Positions 23,701 to 38,700 of a stretch of 64,000 nt of DNA are shown here, one piece after another. The position numbers were made by a program, and so were the translations under genes. The notes below the pieces were generated by a model, which had not been told where the DNA came from, searched no databases, and saw nothing but the letters and a program-made list of their open reading frames with translations. Each line of letters opens with the position of its first letter. The first letter of the stretch is position 1. The stretch spans positions 24,226,352 through 24,290,351 of the forward strand of contig OZ025257.1 of NCBI GenBank assembly GCA_964019135.1. Direction: 5' to 3'. The stretch is from Arenicola marina (taxonomy: Eukaryota; Annelida; Polychaeta; Arenicolidae).

Positions 23701-26700
23701 AATAATACCCAGAATGCATTGCACATGCAGTGGCGCCTCACGGTGGCAAAATTGGAACTACGATTAGCGAAGTGGTCTATATCTTTATATTTGTGTGTAG
23801 GTTCTGAGCGGGCAGACAGTACTGGGGCCACCGGAGATCGGCTGAAGGAAGGCGCCAACATTAACAAGTCGCTGTCGGCGCTAGGCAACGTCATATCTGT
23901 AAGTGACATCGGCAACTCAGACACGACTTCAAAGTCAAACACGTACTTCATGTTCACTATCTGCCAAGAGATGCAGATTATGTTGAATGTAAATCTATCA
24001 CCAGCTTGTATTTAGAAAGCAACGGGGTATATATAGCCCAGTATTTGCCGGAACGTGTCCCGCATGGCTCAAGACAACGACCCAAGACCCAAGACACTGT
24101 TGGCATAACATTTTTTCTTCGCAAGTAGCCATATTATATTTAACGCAAATTTCGAAAGTCACGGCTGATTGTTGTAGTATGTTAAGAAGGAATGACTTGT
24201 ATATGAGCGTTCTCGACGCTTGCTCGTAGGCCTTGGCAGACCTGTCAACCGGCAAGAAGAAGGTCATAGTCCCCTACAGGGACTCCGTTCTCACCAAACT
24301 CCTGGCTAATGCCTTGGGTGGAAACAGGTATGTTGGATCATAAATCTCTCTTTATTTATATGTGTTTTGCTTCTTGCTGTGCCTCTCCTGTGTCGTTTTA
24401 ATACCGTAAAATGCAAGTAACCGCAATTGATCCAACATGGTTTCAATTCTTGCAAGGGTCAGTATTCTTCAACCAGAGTTGAATTGTTTATAGTAGGACC
24501 ATTATGGCTAAGTTGGAGTGTGCCAGTCCCGCCGCAAGATGGCGTTACGGCATTCATACCCCGCTGATCGGCCGTTTTCTCCATGTTGGTGCGAACCATT
24601 GCAGCTTCAGCATAGCTCACGGATTACTCACGCCGAAAATTTACTCCAATAATCGATTTTGCGAAAAATGCAAAATGGACCCATTCAACGATGTCTTCCG
24701 GTTTCAATACGTAACGTGTTCCCATTGGCTCTTCCTTTTGGCTTATATCATTGGCTCAATTATGAGGATAAAAAAGTATGCAACGCTGACAAGCCACCCC
24801 ATGACGCTGTTTGCAGTAAGACCATCATGATTGCCGCCCTCTCCCCGGCCGACATTAATTACGATGAGACCTTGGGCACCCTGAGGTACGCCGACCGGGC
24901 CAAGCGAATCAAGAACAAGGCGGTCATCAACGAAAATCCCATGGAGAAAATGATCCGGGAACTGAAGGTACTCGTTGGCTTCATTTTTACGCATCATTTA
25001 TTTTATGCAATTGAAATTAAGGAGGTTATTAATCAACGATGGCAATGGGTAGCAACGGGTTTTGCTGTAGAACTAATTCGATGGCATCTCTGCATCGATA
25101 GCTGAGCTGTTCGATGTGTTCATTGTCACAGTCTTTGTCGTATAAATCCGTATTATATTTTCCCGAGAGTGTTGACCCTTTTTGTGCAATGTTTACGTCA
25201 TCACCTTCGACATAATTAAGGCTAGCAAGTTGTAGAAAATGTGACATTTGCAAATTAAAAAAAACTGTCACAACATGAAACCTACGTCATTGCCCAGTCC
25301 TGTGGGCTAGAAAGCTAAGCCTTCCTCAAGCTGACCGCAAGGCGTATTTTCGTAGTAAGTCTCGAACAGCGCCGACATGTAAAGCACAATCTGAGTCAGA
25401 CATTGTAGCCACGTCTCTGTATAACTATTTTACGATCACATAGCTGGAAAATGACCGTTTGAAGAAATTAATGGAAGGAGGCGGAGTGCCTTCCGAAATA
25501 CAACAGGGCATGACAACAGAAGGTGCGTGTACATTTGTATTGCTCATGTTTCGATAGAAATTGGCACGTATATCTTCTGCTTTCACAATACATCATCGGC
25601 CAATTAATAGTTGTAAAACTACTAAGTTATTATTCAGTCAATAAATAACGTTACATATGTTTGCACTGTTGGGTTTACTCTTCGCTATTTAGTTTAGTTT
25701 AGTTTAACTGTGGATAATAATGTTTTACTTGATTGAAGAACATTATATTATATGTTTAAAAGTATTTATACATATATATGGACGATGTGTGAATATGAGT
25801 GATAGTAAACTGGTTCTTGATGTAACTGTTGTGCTCACAACGGATTGTGGCTATATATCCAATCAAACACAATGCCTAAGATAAAATCCAGGCTGTGCAA
25901 TGAATGAATAGGCATCATATATAAGTTATTGAAGCTAAGGTTGTAAATGTTATTACTGCGTTCAAGTCTCCATTGATAATGGGGTTGATTGCAGACATTG
26001 ACAACATGCGACGAGAGTTGGAGGAGGAGATCCGATCCCAATTGGCTGCCAACCAGGACATGTTGGCTGCCACAGAGGGGACGTCGTGGGAGGAACGGGT
26101 AAGGAGGGGACATCGGGAGCTCGGGGGGGGGAGGGCGTGGGAGGAACGGGTAAGGAGGGGGCATCGGGGGCTCGGGGAGGGGGGGGGTGCGTGGGAGGGA
26201 ACAAGTTAGGAGGAGGATTCGGGGTGGGGGCGTGAGAGGAACGGGTAAGGAGCGGGCATCTGGGGCTCGGAGGGGGGGGGGGGTGTGGGAGGAACGGGTA
26301 AGGAGGGGGCATCGGGAGCTCGGGGGGGGAGGGCGTGGGAGGAACGGGTAAGGAGGGGGCATCGGGAGCTCGGGGGGGGGGGTGCGTGGGAGGAACGGGT
26401 AAGGAGGGGGCATCGGTGGGGGTCGGGGCATGAGCGAGTAGATAAGAGGGGGCGTGGGAGGAAAGAGTTTAAATTTTATGGGAATGGTATAAAAGTACGA
26501 GAAAACAGCGGGAGAAGGAATAGGGCAAGATATGATCTAGAGTCATAATGTAGAAATTTTTGTTTTTGTTTATTTCACCATAACAAAGTCACACATCAAA
26601 AGAAACCATCATATCACATAAAAGGGTGCCACTGCGATATAAAAGATGATCTGTTTTCACTATCGCTGATGCACTGTTCTATCTTAAAGTAATACAAAAT

Positions 26701-29700
26701 ACTGTTCTGGACCCCCTGAAGATTAGGGATTTCATTAAGCCATTTACATCTATACACATATCTCTTCGTAATTAAACAAATATGATTAATAAGTCGCTCA
26801 TGCGATGAGTGTTCTAACCCTGATAAACAGGATTGACGCGTTGGAGTCAGAGATGTCAAGCATAGTTTATTTAACCAATCAAATACCCTGAACCATAAAC
26901 TCCTAACATAAGTACAATTATTCCTTCATTGAAAACGCATTTTCGGCTGATGAAGCCGCATCCCGATCGTCATTATACCAGTAACATTATTCAGTTCAAA
27001 CGTAACATATCTTGTACAGCTTCGCGAGGCGCGAGAAGAGACGCAGGGCATGCCCGGTAGTGACAGCGGCCGCCGCAAGAAGGAGCCACATCTCGTGAAC
27101 CTGAACGAGGATCCCATGTTGTCTGGCGTCGTCTTTCACCATCTCGGCATGGCGGGCGAGACGACCATCGGGCGAAAAGACGCCAGCAAACTGCCCACAA
27201 TCTGCCTCAGTGGTCTCAGGTAGGTCGGCCTCGAAGGCATACAGATGAAGAAAGTCAAATAGGTTTCGTGTTAACATCCTCCGAATTTGCTCGATATGAA
27301 CATTGATCCCACGATATTTGGTGCATTATTCTACTCGATGATTACACATACACGCGATAACCCTGGAAGGGAGGAGACTTCCTTGTCTATTTTTTTGTGT
27401 GAAATTGTTGTTGCACCATGCACATTGATATTACTGCAATTGGCTTACTATTACCAATAAAACACATTATAACCCTATACTGTTACAAATTATACTGCTT
27501 CATCAATTATTGCGTTTATATGCATTATAAATATTGAACTGACGTATCATTAAAAAGTACCATGACTTCTAGAATTACGATTATTACGACATATCAGTAG
27601 TGCTAATAACTTCTAGCGTGATGAAATTATTATAGGTTTCACCTGAGGCTTCCATCTGTTTGAACATGAAGCTGACGTGAGTTTGACTCTTGCAGTATTA
27701 TGAAGGAACACGCCATCATTCGCGTGGACAAAGGGGACGTAGAGATCCGGCCGGCCGTCCAGGGTGCCAAAACCAAGGTCAACGGACAGCCCCTGACCGG
27801 CGCCAGAGTCCTTGCTCACCAGGACAGGATTCTTTTCGGTATTTAGCCCAAGCCTGCCCGGCGCTGTCATTAGGTGACGAAATCATGTGTCTTTCTACCT
27901 ACCTTAAATGTTTAGTTCATCTGTCGGCATTTCTTGATATTTAACAATGTAACAAAAAATGTACCTATGAAATTAGGTAATTTATCATGGTTTGGGGGCC
28001 CATGGTCTCGCGTGTGACCCTAATGTAGGCGCTCTACTGGGTCGTTGTTCCATGATAGTGCGCCCTTATGGTTTACTATAGCTCACATATGACTCACGAC
28101 TAATATTTACTACAATACTAGACGTCATGGAAGATGGAACCGCCACCAATCTAAGCATCATCTAATCATCCAGTTAAACAGGCAGCTAGGTAATCAGAAG
28201 TGGGGACTCCCATGTTTTATTCAAAGCACTAGACCGCAGATTAAGGTCTTGTTCCCAAATTCATGCCCAAGCACCTAATATGTTGTATGTAATTGCATAT
28301 AATCATTGCTGGGTTGCTTGCTCTCTCCCACAGGATCCAATCACCTGTATGTGTATCACAACCCGCTAAAGGCCGAAAAACAGCCTGATGTCCCGGAGGA
28401 GGTCACGTGGGAGTTTGCGCAGAAGGAGATTGCGCAAGCCAAGGGTTTCGCCACTGCTTCCGGAGGACTGACGAAAGGTAAGTTTTCGTGTTATAGGCGG
28501 CGCCGGCGCGAGGCAGGGAAAGATAAGCCGGAATCATGGCTGCGTAGTGGAGCTTAGATATTAGTATTATGCAATTTTCGTAAAGATACATTATTTCTGT
28601 CGTTAATATGTTTTTCTATTGGTTTTGGCCCTTTGAGATGCTGCTGCCTTAGAAGCGTGATGGCCTCAGCCGTTTTTCACTTGTGACCAACATCTGTGAT
28701 TTTTTTCTTACAGACCAGCAGGTAGCTCAGGAGCAGGTATTGGAGATTCTACCCATGGTATCCGAAGCCAATGCCATTTCAGAAGAATTGAACAAGCATC
28801 GAACATTTGAGGTGGTTTTGATATCGGCTGCGGCCCAGGAAGACAACTACGGCAGTCAAAAAGGAACCAAGTAAGCTTACAGAGCCCATACCAACCGCAC
28901 ATCATGTTTTAGTGTTCAATATAGGGCATTATGTATATAGCCTGAGCCGTTGGTGTTAATGAAGGAAATGGTATGTGTATTATACTGCGTGTCTCAAACG
29001 CTGGGACAGTAGTTCAGCATGTATATCTATAAAGACTAAAACTATGTAGTTGCCCTTTTGACCTTCTCAGTGTGTGGTTTCCGCGATAATATGCTCATTT
29101 GCTCATCGAGAATGGTGGCAACGCACATCATTACAAAAGATCCCATTCAGATTTAGGAGCTAAGGTGAGACTTTTGAGCGGATTTTGATTCCGGTATTTT
29201 TCACACCATGTCTCCTTAACTTAGAAGAGAGGGGTCACCGTCAACAAGGTAAATGTTTACTCGGTATGTTCACTTACCGATCACAATCTGATACTTTCCG
29301 GCAATGCATTTTCTCGGTATTATTTGCGTGAATTCGAACGCAGTCAACGGTAAAGACCGTATATTTCGAAAATATGATTCTTCTTCGCAATAATTGATTG
29401 AAGCAATTTTGCGGAAATGGACTGACTTCATATTGATATAGATAAAACCATGGGTTGGAATATCTCTCTGAGCAACACAGCCTATTTGGTCTGAGTGACT
29501 TGCCTTTCTCTTCACATTCACACATTGCACCCGCGTTATTTCTGTACATGAGCGGTTGATATGTAAGCGACCTTCAAATGGCATTTCATAGCTTAGTTAC
29601 GGTTCATCCAGCACTTGACCACCGGATTTTCCAATATTCCTGCGGATATTTATGAAGATATCGTTGGATTGTTCTGGGGTCTGCAATGGCTCGTCAAGGT

Positions 29701-32700
29701 AGTGTCTATGCAGAGAGGGACGACCCCCCCCCCATCACCCCCAAATCACACCCTCTCTTTCATTCGGAGGCCGGTATTTACTACACTTGTGACTGCAGAG
29801 TGGAACCTGTCCATGTGACTCAATCATTGCCGGCGATTGTCGCTTTGAATTAATAACCTTGTACGCCAAGATGAGGTATTTCCATGCAGATGTACCGGTC
29901 CGAAAACAAAAATGCAGCAGGCTGCTTGAATTATACCGGCACTGTCCATCTTGTTTTAATATCACTAGTACACGAACATATAAAAACGAGGCTGGTCTGA
30001 CGCTGGCTTGATCACGTGATCATCAACCCTTGACCCTCGTCGACACAGACCACATACTAGTATTATAGAACATAGCAGAACAGTATATTGTATCGTATGG
30101 CCTCATGCATAGTTCATTGAAAATTCGGTAACTTTACGAGAAACAATTTTCTATATAGCATAGCTTGATTCCCACATCAAATTAGTTTTATTATGTCAGG
30201 GTTTTTGATTTGCATTAGCTGCAAAAAGTAGTAGCTGATATTAGTATTGGAACAGGGTGGTAAATCCTGAGTTCTAAGATTATATAAGCAGCAGGTATGT
30301 AAGATATCGTCTTCTATAATATTTAAATTAAGTGTTTTGCAGATGATACATGATCTTTCCAGTACCGGAGTGTTGTCTCTTCTCCCTCTTTCAATGCATA
30401 AATCATGATTGGAACATCTAAATTTCGTTAGAGCTATTATATATTTTCTAATATTTATGACACCTTTCAGGTTGTAGAAGACTCTTGAAATTTGAATAAG
30501 TTCTTAACTTAAGGTTTTCTGCAAACATCGCTATTCCACGTTTGCTTGGCACAGTCTCTTACTGTCACTAGTATTACAGCTTCGTTTGCGAAGCAAATGA
30601 AATTGTATTTTTATTACATCATTATAAGATCTACTATCGGTATCATTACTCTTACCGAGTGATCTTCAGTCCTTGATCAACGGATTTCCCTTTAACACTA
30701 TTTTATCCTCAGCTGCCTCTACGAACGTCGTCATGAGAGTGGACAGATTAAAAGTCTCATCATGTACTCATAATAAGTTGATAACTGGGAGTTCGTGCAA
30801 ATATTTGTTTTTCGTAGAAAAAGGGGTGTCAATAGTATAATTGTAGATTCTTTCGCGACTCAGGGATAAAATCGAGGATATAGCGGTACGATATATGTTT
30901 GTATATTAGTAAGGGCATGATTTGTGTTCGTTACTGCAATTAAGATTATCTTTTGCAAATAAGGCTTTATATATGCGAATGAACAGTTCATTGCGTAATA
31001 TAGTTGGTTGTGAACTATTCAATTTTCACTATTAATGTGTTAATTTAGGCTATTTTTATAATTAATTTATAAAAGTAAGATATATACAAAAACGTATGCA
31101 TTATACATTTCAGCACAGCATTGCCTACTATTACGTGACAATGTGAATGACTGTATTGCATATTACAACTACCGGAATAATAGTGGACAAACATCGTGGG
31201 TGGGCAATAAAATAAGTTATAGGTTAAGGTAAGTAATACAAATATAGCTATAATTCTAATACGAAAACATGTATCAAGATACTGCGGAATAACCACAGTG
31301 ATATTATATCCACGTCTCTTCATCTACAGAGTGATGGTGAAGATGAAGAACCTACTGAACGGGAACACGTGGCTCTGGGAGAGAGGGAAGTTTATGAACA
31401 GAAGGTACCTCATGCAGGTGAGTCTATGAAATACATGACACAGAGCTTCACAAATGAGATGCTGTGAGAGCCGAAGTATTCCCCTACAGGGTTCTCTCCG
31501 AACTCCCGACTCTCATCTGCGTTCGACGCGACGTCGGTTTAGAGAGATTGAACTTTATTTCGCGACCGATATATCAATAGAAATCGTGTTAACGTCGTAC
31601 AAATAAGTCATCTAGACGATATAGAGGCCATACAAGAAATAGTTTATGTCCTCATCAAATACTAGCATTAATTATGTCCCACTTTCGATTAGTATCTATA
31701 ATTATAATAGCCCGTTTCCTTCTATTAATTTCTGCATCGCCAAAACAAATAGCTACAGATTAACAGGTCCAGGCCCCATATTGCATACAATCTCATTTCA
31801 TTGTACCCAGTGGTTTCTTGGCCTTCAATCTTCATATACACAAATGTAACACAAAATATTCCGTTTCAAATCATTACCAACTCAAAAAGAAAAGCCAAAA
31901 GAACAATTCCCCGTTTATCGCCCATCAACAGGACATGTACCAGAGATGGCTGGACGGAGACGAGGACGTGTCGTCCATCAGCAAGGAGCAGGACCCCTTC
32001 TGGGAGCCGGCGGAGGACGTGTTGATCGGCACGTGTAACGTCTTCCTCCAGTCCCTGGCCTACGCCCTGGACTTCGACGACCGCCTGGCCATCACGGACT
32101 ACAAGGGGCAGGAGGAGGGTTTCCTCTACGTCAACGTGACGCCCTGCATGGCCAACGGCAAGCCCATGGACGAGGACTACTTCGTGGACAACCCGGCAGA
32201 CCTCCTCGGCAGACCTTTTTATTTCAAGGTTGGCGCGAGTTCCCTGTGTTTAATATGTAAGTTACAAGATTGACTGAAGACACCCGCCAACGCTTCGGTG
32301 CTATAATAATTAGCATGCGTATCCGAGTTGGCGAGCGAGGTGCCAGACGTATTCCTTTATTTAATGCTTCAGTTATCATACAATTTACGCCCGCGATAAG
32401 AAAACTGACTGGAGACTCCCATTAACAATTTCTACTATCCAATATTTACTATCCGCTCTCCCCCCCCCCTCCCCCTCCTCATACTCCCACCCTCCAACCA
32501 TCAGGTGACGGTGCGCAGTGCCGAGGTGAACAAGGCGCGCTTCTCCAAGGGCATTCAGGTCAAGTACCGCTGCTACAAGGACAAGACCCACACGGAGACG
32601 CAGATGATGAAAGGGTCGCTGTCGCCAGAGTTCAACCACACCAAGGTTTTTTCCTTCCCGTCCGTCGATCAGGAGCTGCTCGACTTCTTCGAGTCCGGCT

Positions 32701-35700
32701 GCGTGACGTTCCTGGTGCACGGTGTCCAGGAGGACCAGACGGCTGACCCCAGGCTGGCCAGAATGACCACCAAGGTGGGTGTGGGTTGCCACGCAGATAA
32801 ACACGTAGGGGAAATAAGGATTTGCAATGGCGGATCCAGAATGAATGAAAGAGCGGCGGGAATTGGAACAGCACTTTAACGCAATCCCTTGGTCGCGACC
32901 CATTACATTGTGACACCAGGTCCGGAATAAACCCATGTGAATCTTTCCGACTGGATACTTTCAAAAACTTTCGATTTGTCATCTCTCAAATCTCTGACAT
33001 TGCTTCGTGTGCTAGATTAGCACATATCTCCTATCTTATATTCGCCTAATGGCTCGGACATGCAGGATGTAGACGACTTGAGCGGAGATAAAGTCATCTC
33101 GCTCTCGAACCAATGCCATATGCATATCTTCTCCATCGAGAATTGCTAGGTTAGCGTTTATGTTTAAATATAACAAAACCATTAATTGACACGTACATTG
33201 ATTAATAATGGAACAATCGATTATTCTTGCACTAGAAGACCATGCTATCAGAAAAGTAGATCATTCTTGCATCAGAAGAACTAATAATGGAATAATAAAT
33301 TATCATAATCATAATACGAATTTTATAATCATCCGTTCGGCCCTTGATTTGCAGGAGTTGCGGCAGATGGAGAATATTACAAAGCCGGGGCTGGAGAGAC
33401 AACAAACCACCTTCGCCTTAGACAGCTCCGCCAACAGTCAGCTCAAGTCAGAGCTACTTCTACTACAGCGCAAGTTTGAGCGGCTAGAGTGCAAAGAGAA
33501 GCGAATGCAGGTACAGCAGTGAAGAACATGTAAAACCTGAATCGGAAGCAGTTTATGTTAGTTGGACTAATATCTGGATGTGGGAGCATCCGTAGTTATA
33601 TGGTAAACAGGCTGAGGTGCAGATCAACAGGTCGAGGGTTCGAACCGTGATATCTGCACCTCAGGCCAGTTGAATCCCAGGATCCCATTTCCTTGGTTTC
33701 TTGGCCCGATATTTGCCTTCATGTGCACAAAAGGGGCCAAAAACTTCAACAATTCATTTAATATCTGGATGTATCGCATCTTTCATGACATATGCGCAAG
33801 TAGACTACTAAGCTGTGCATTTCGTTTTATGTACCCACGAAATAACGTCATACAACGCAAAATGTGTGATGGGTGTCATATTGCATTTGATCTATGTTGC
33901 ACCCCATCCTTTGTCGATGACAACATAGTGACTGCCCTTCAATCTATTTCATTGTGTCAATCTTAGTGATTGTGTAGGGGCTTATATATTATGTTATTAG
34001 TTGCTTCGCTGTGATTTATTTCGTACGACATTTCTCAAATACCTCATGCCATGCTGACAGGAACTGTGCAAAGAATGGGGAGAGAAACCGGACGGACAGA
34101 AAAAGTTTGATCCGTTCTACAGATCCGTTTCCGCTGTGGCCAACAGCTCGGGAACGCGACTGAGAACCAAAGTACAGGTCCTCAACAAGGTAGGGACTAT
34201 TTCGTAGCCAAGGTGGGCAATTATTGGGCAACAATTATAGAGCCCCACAAGTTGATTTAATACATATATATCCTTGAAATTAAATACAAAAGATAGATGC
34301 ATGTAGTCACTTAGTCCAACATAGAAATTAACAATGAAGTAATATAGACAGCGTTTTAATCTATTCGTTTGTTTAACAACAGCTTGCATCGACTTTTCGT
34401 CTAACCCCGGATGCATAAGATGCCGATGTTTGTTCTTAGATTCTAAATCTCCGTTAAATATTAATGATGTTTATCATCCGGGGAAATTTAAAGGAACTGC
34501 TAAATCTTATTTTATGTGTCTATACTGCCTCTTGATTGACGATGAGGTTCTACAATATTGACCGTTTTTTTCTCGTAAATGTCGTTTATGTGAATCTTTC
34601 ACAAAAGGTTTGTTACTGTGTTCATAAGATCAACAAAATCATATGCCATATTGTCCATATATATGTTTATATTGAGTGTAATGGTGTTGGAAACCCAGTG
34701 GTATGCCGTATCACGGGCTCCGGAATCCCAAACCCTCGTCTTCATGTGTTTACCGTTCAGGACATATCACTGAAGCTCATGGAACATCTCGACTTTTTGT
34801 TTATCGGATTATTGTATTTTTGTTTACGACCGCCTTCAGTCCAATTGGGTGCTTCCAATATATTCATACGATGTCTCGTGTTGATTCAAGCAATTACGTG
34901 TGTATAGCTAAATATAAGCCAACGAGGGCAATTATACCGTCCAGTATCATTGGACTTTGCTGCTTAAAGTGTCTGAAGGCCCCACTCCCTGCATATCCTT
35001 ATATATAGGTTCTAGCAGGCTACAAGTTCATCAAAGAGATACGCCACGCAGATCCCAATGGCAATGATGAAGACGTAAGAAGGCCAAGGGCCGGCACCAG
35101 AGCACTTAAGATTTAATGACAAGTGTTTTTTCTTACTCGCTGTATAAGACGCATGGGTGAAACCACTGTCCAATCATGGGCCATTTCACTGCTTTCAAGC
35201 TGCTGTATATATACTAAAAATATACCGCATATCACCCTAGAAACATCAACGTGGGAACGATTATTAACCGGCTTTCAGTTCACTGACATCCTACGGCCCC
35301 TGAGTAATTATTTGCCAGCCAAACCTCAAACTTCTTTTGAAGCTATTTCCGCCTCATATATTGATTAGGATTCTCGCAATATTTTCCCGCTTGTAGTAAT
35401 TTGCCGGTAGTCACTTCACCAGCTAATATCTTGTAGACCTTTTTTAGGAGTTAATTGCAACCGTGCAGTGCATGCGATTTGCCACTGAGGGTGTGGCGTG
35501 GTGGTGATATCGACGTGGCCTTATATCTATAGGACAGTTAATAACAGCTTCACTCCTGATGAGAATTGTTAATATTGTTATTACAATCCTGCTGCATGTG
35601 TAGACGGCACTAATACAGACCTTGACGCATTTATACTTCATACACACTGGTGGCAAAGTTACTTCATTACGTTAAGAGCAAATTTTACTTGCTTATTTCT

Positions 35701-38700
35701 AGTCACGGATATTAGGGACGTTTTACATTTTTCACGCCTCTTCCGGCCTTGTTAAACTGGCTGCAACCATTGACTTCACTTAACATATGTCGTAACATAA
35801 CAAGTTATATTTAATCTTATTACTAACTTATTAATTTACAATACTCATTGTCATAATACAACTCACTTACAAACGATCAAGTAACTCATTAAGTTAATGA
35901 GCTGGTGCAAATATAATTGGAAGAGTATATAACATTCATGCATTTAATGATTTAGTGGTAATGAAAGAATGGCGGATTTAGAAGAGGTTGGCAAATGGCT
36001 TCTTTGTATGCTGCGTTGCAACGGTTCAAACGCAATGGGTTCTCCCCGAAGTAGCAGCAGATTCACATACTCACTGTTGTTCGGGACTATACATGACGTC
36101 ATTTCCTGCAACATTTGTCCACAGCTGTCGTGGCAGTCTTGACTATGTTGACAGTAGACATTAAGCGTTTGCCCTATTCTGACAGGTTCTTGCTGGTCAC
36201 CGCATGCTGCAAGCGTCTTGCAACAGCAACAATAATCATTCACCCAGCGACACAGAGCAGGAAGTACGACCAGAGATCTAGATACCTTCATGGCAGGATG
36301 TACAATTGCGTGTACTTTTTATACCGTTGGGGGCAGATCCTTCACTAAAAATAAGACGCCACTCATTTTGATACATCATTGATTTGCAATATATTGAATA
36401 TCTCGAATATTTTATATTTCAAATATTATGCTTCGAATATTTAATACTTCGAATATTTTATATTTCAATATTTTGAATTCGGCTGAGAGAATATATGTTT
36501 TGATATATACTGGTATTAGTAACCAGCCAAAAATATTCTAATATACATCCAAGGATCTGGCCCCTGATATCAATATCTTTCTATCTTTGTTGGAGCTTAT
36601 TTATATATATGTGTGTATCGATGTTAATGCAATCTGTTTAAGGAACTAGATTCTGAGTGCATCTTTCCTAAAACAGCTGCATTGTATTTTAAACCATTTT
36701 CCTGGGGTGCATATATATACATGTTTAGGTCAAACAGGCCAATGCGTTTGCTGCATTTTGGACCTGTTCGGTGTCGTGATATGTGTCTTGCTATGTTTCC
36801 GGTGTGAAATATATGAACCGCACGCCAGCTTGGCAAGGTTCTCATCAGTTAAGGACTTGAGCGAGTGTGTATGATTCATGAGTAAGAAAGGTGTAGGTTA
36901 TTAATCATGAGAGGAGGCTGGACCGATCGGTTATGCGCGCTATGACTACCCGATCCGCCGCTAGTGGTGCCGTCTAACCTGTCTCCAGTCTGCCCAACGA
37001 ACTCATCGCACCGAGCAGATACCGGCTATAGCCTTACAGACTAAAAGAGCCGCCAAGCCCCAATCAAATCAAACCGAGGAGATACGCAGGGCTGCGGTGG
37101 CGCCGCGCAGCGGAAGTCTGCAGAAGATATCGATAACTAATTAGTGAAATCAGAATGGGGAGTAACGGGTGAAATTAGTGAAATCAGTAAGTTACTAAGT
37201 AAGACATATCTTCAAATAGATTTGTGTCCTATCCAGAAGGAACGTGGTGGATATATCTTATAAATCCTCTGTCATTGGAGGTTAACCTCGCTGCTGTCAC
37301 TGTCACTCGAAATTTGGTGCTCGCTTTGTGAGCCAACATGGGGGGAGATTTGACTACGTTATAATGCAGGGGCGGGGATAGTGTGGGCCTGTATAAGGCT
37401 TTTCTATTAAGTGTAAACCAAAGAGATGCTTTGGATCACATTATGAAGCTTATTGAGATATATGGAGATGATATGATGGTATGACATTATTGCGAGAACG
37501 GTATTTCTTGTTTTAGTAGAAGACATATGTAACTCATTCCTGGTATATTTACCTATGCGGTCGATTTTGGGGAGCCATGGTGTAAAAAGAAACTGCTTAC
37601 TTCATGACGACTAGGTTATATTTGTTATGTCTCTTTATATTCCTGACTTCGATGTCGTTTTTATGATTTGGTGTGTGTATTTTATGACGTCCACTGTCCT
37701 TTGTACTGAATCCGCATCGATTTAAAGTCGTCGAAGGGTCTTTTCTTAATTAAGTAGAGAATTGTCCTAGCTGTGTGGATTTCAATCTCGCCAGACGGCA
37801 GCACTAGTATTGTTGGGTTTGATCCTCACTATGTAGTTCCATCCAGTCACTCTCTCGAGCTCAGTCTATATCCCCCTATACTTCGTGTTTTTTGTGTCTG
37901 TATGCGTTGCTATTTCCGTCTATTGTGTACTGTGCCGCCTTCTTGCCTTTGCCGCCGACAACAGAGTCTTTATCTCCGCAAATCTCACAGATATATCAAT
38001 GCCAGATACAATGGAGCCAAATACGCCAGGGATGACCACGAACTAACGGTCAGCCAACCCTAGTGCGATGTCCCTCAATTGCTCATTCATTCAGTTGAAA
38101 GGCGTGCCTGGCGACCCTGATGGAAGTGTGAATTAGGGCTCATTGATATCAGGAACAAGCGAGAAATCAAACTATATTCAGACATCAGCATCTGGGCAAG
38201 GCTGTATCGTTTAGAATGGGGATGGTCCGGAAGTGATGTTTCTGGGAGAGTTGTCATGATCACACGAAGTGGATGTCGCGCAATAAGCTGAATAGCAAAG
38301 CAAAGAGATCAAGTTTATTATTTGTCCACTCCGTCAAAGCCTCATGCAAAACGTTGTAACTATACCTAGTTTTAGCTGTTGGAGGAAGCACCTGTGCTGA
38401 AACAATATTGCTTGCTAGAAACGCCCATATTAGTTGATAACTGATAGTCAGATGGTATGTCATCCATGACTTCTGTTTGTTTCTTTCTTGTAGACATGCG
38501 CCTAAGTGAAGGAAGCGATATGAAGTGATTCAGCCTGAAAACTAAACATTGCATTTTATTATCTCCAACAGCATGCTTGTGTCACCTCTATACCATAATT
38601 GTCATGATTTAACTCATAATTTATTTGCATCGTTTCAGTTGGATTGCGAAATTACGACGCGCATGCATATGCATATATACTTCCGCTTTCTATCCAGCTA

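Larger units (their letters stand above)
23167..25994. other. Introns 10-14, no other content recognised
   Basis: The intervals 23167-23800, 23899-24229, 24328-24816, 24968-25443 and 25523-25994 show AT-rich non-coding sequence with no recognisable repeat or RNA. Confidence 0.6.

Noticed and set aside
25835..26431. 198-codon Pro-rich frame on the minus strand
   Set aside because: It is antisense to exon 15 and to the donor-derived minisatellite; it has only repeat composition.
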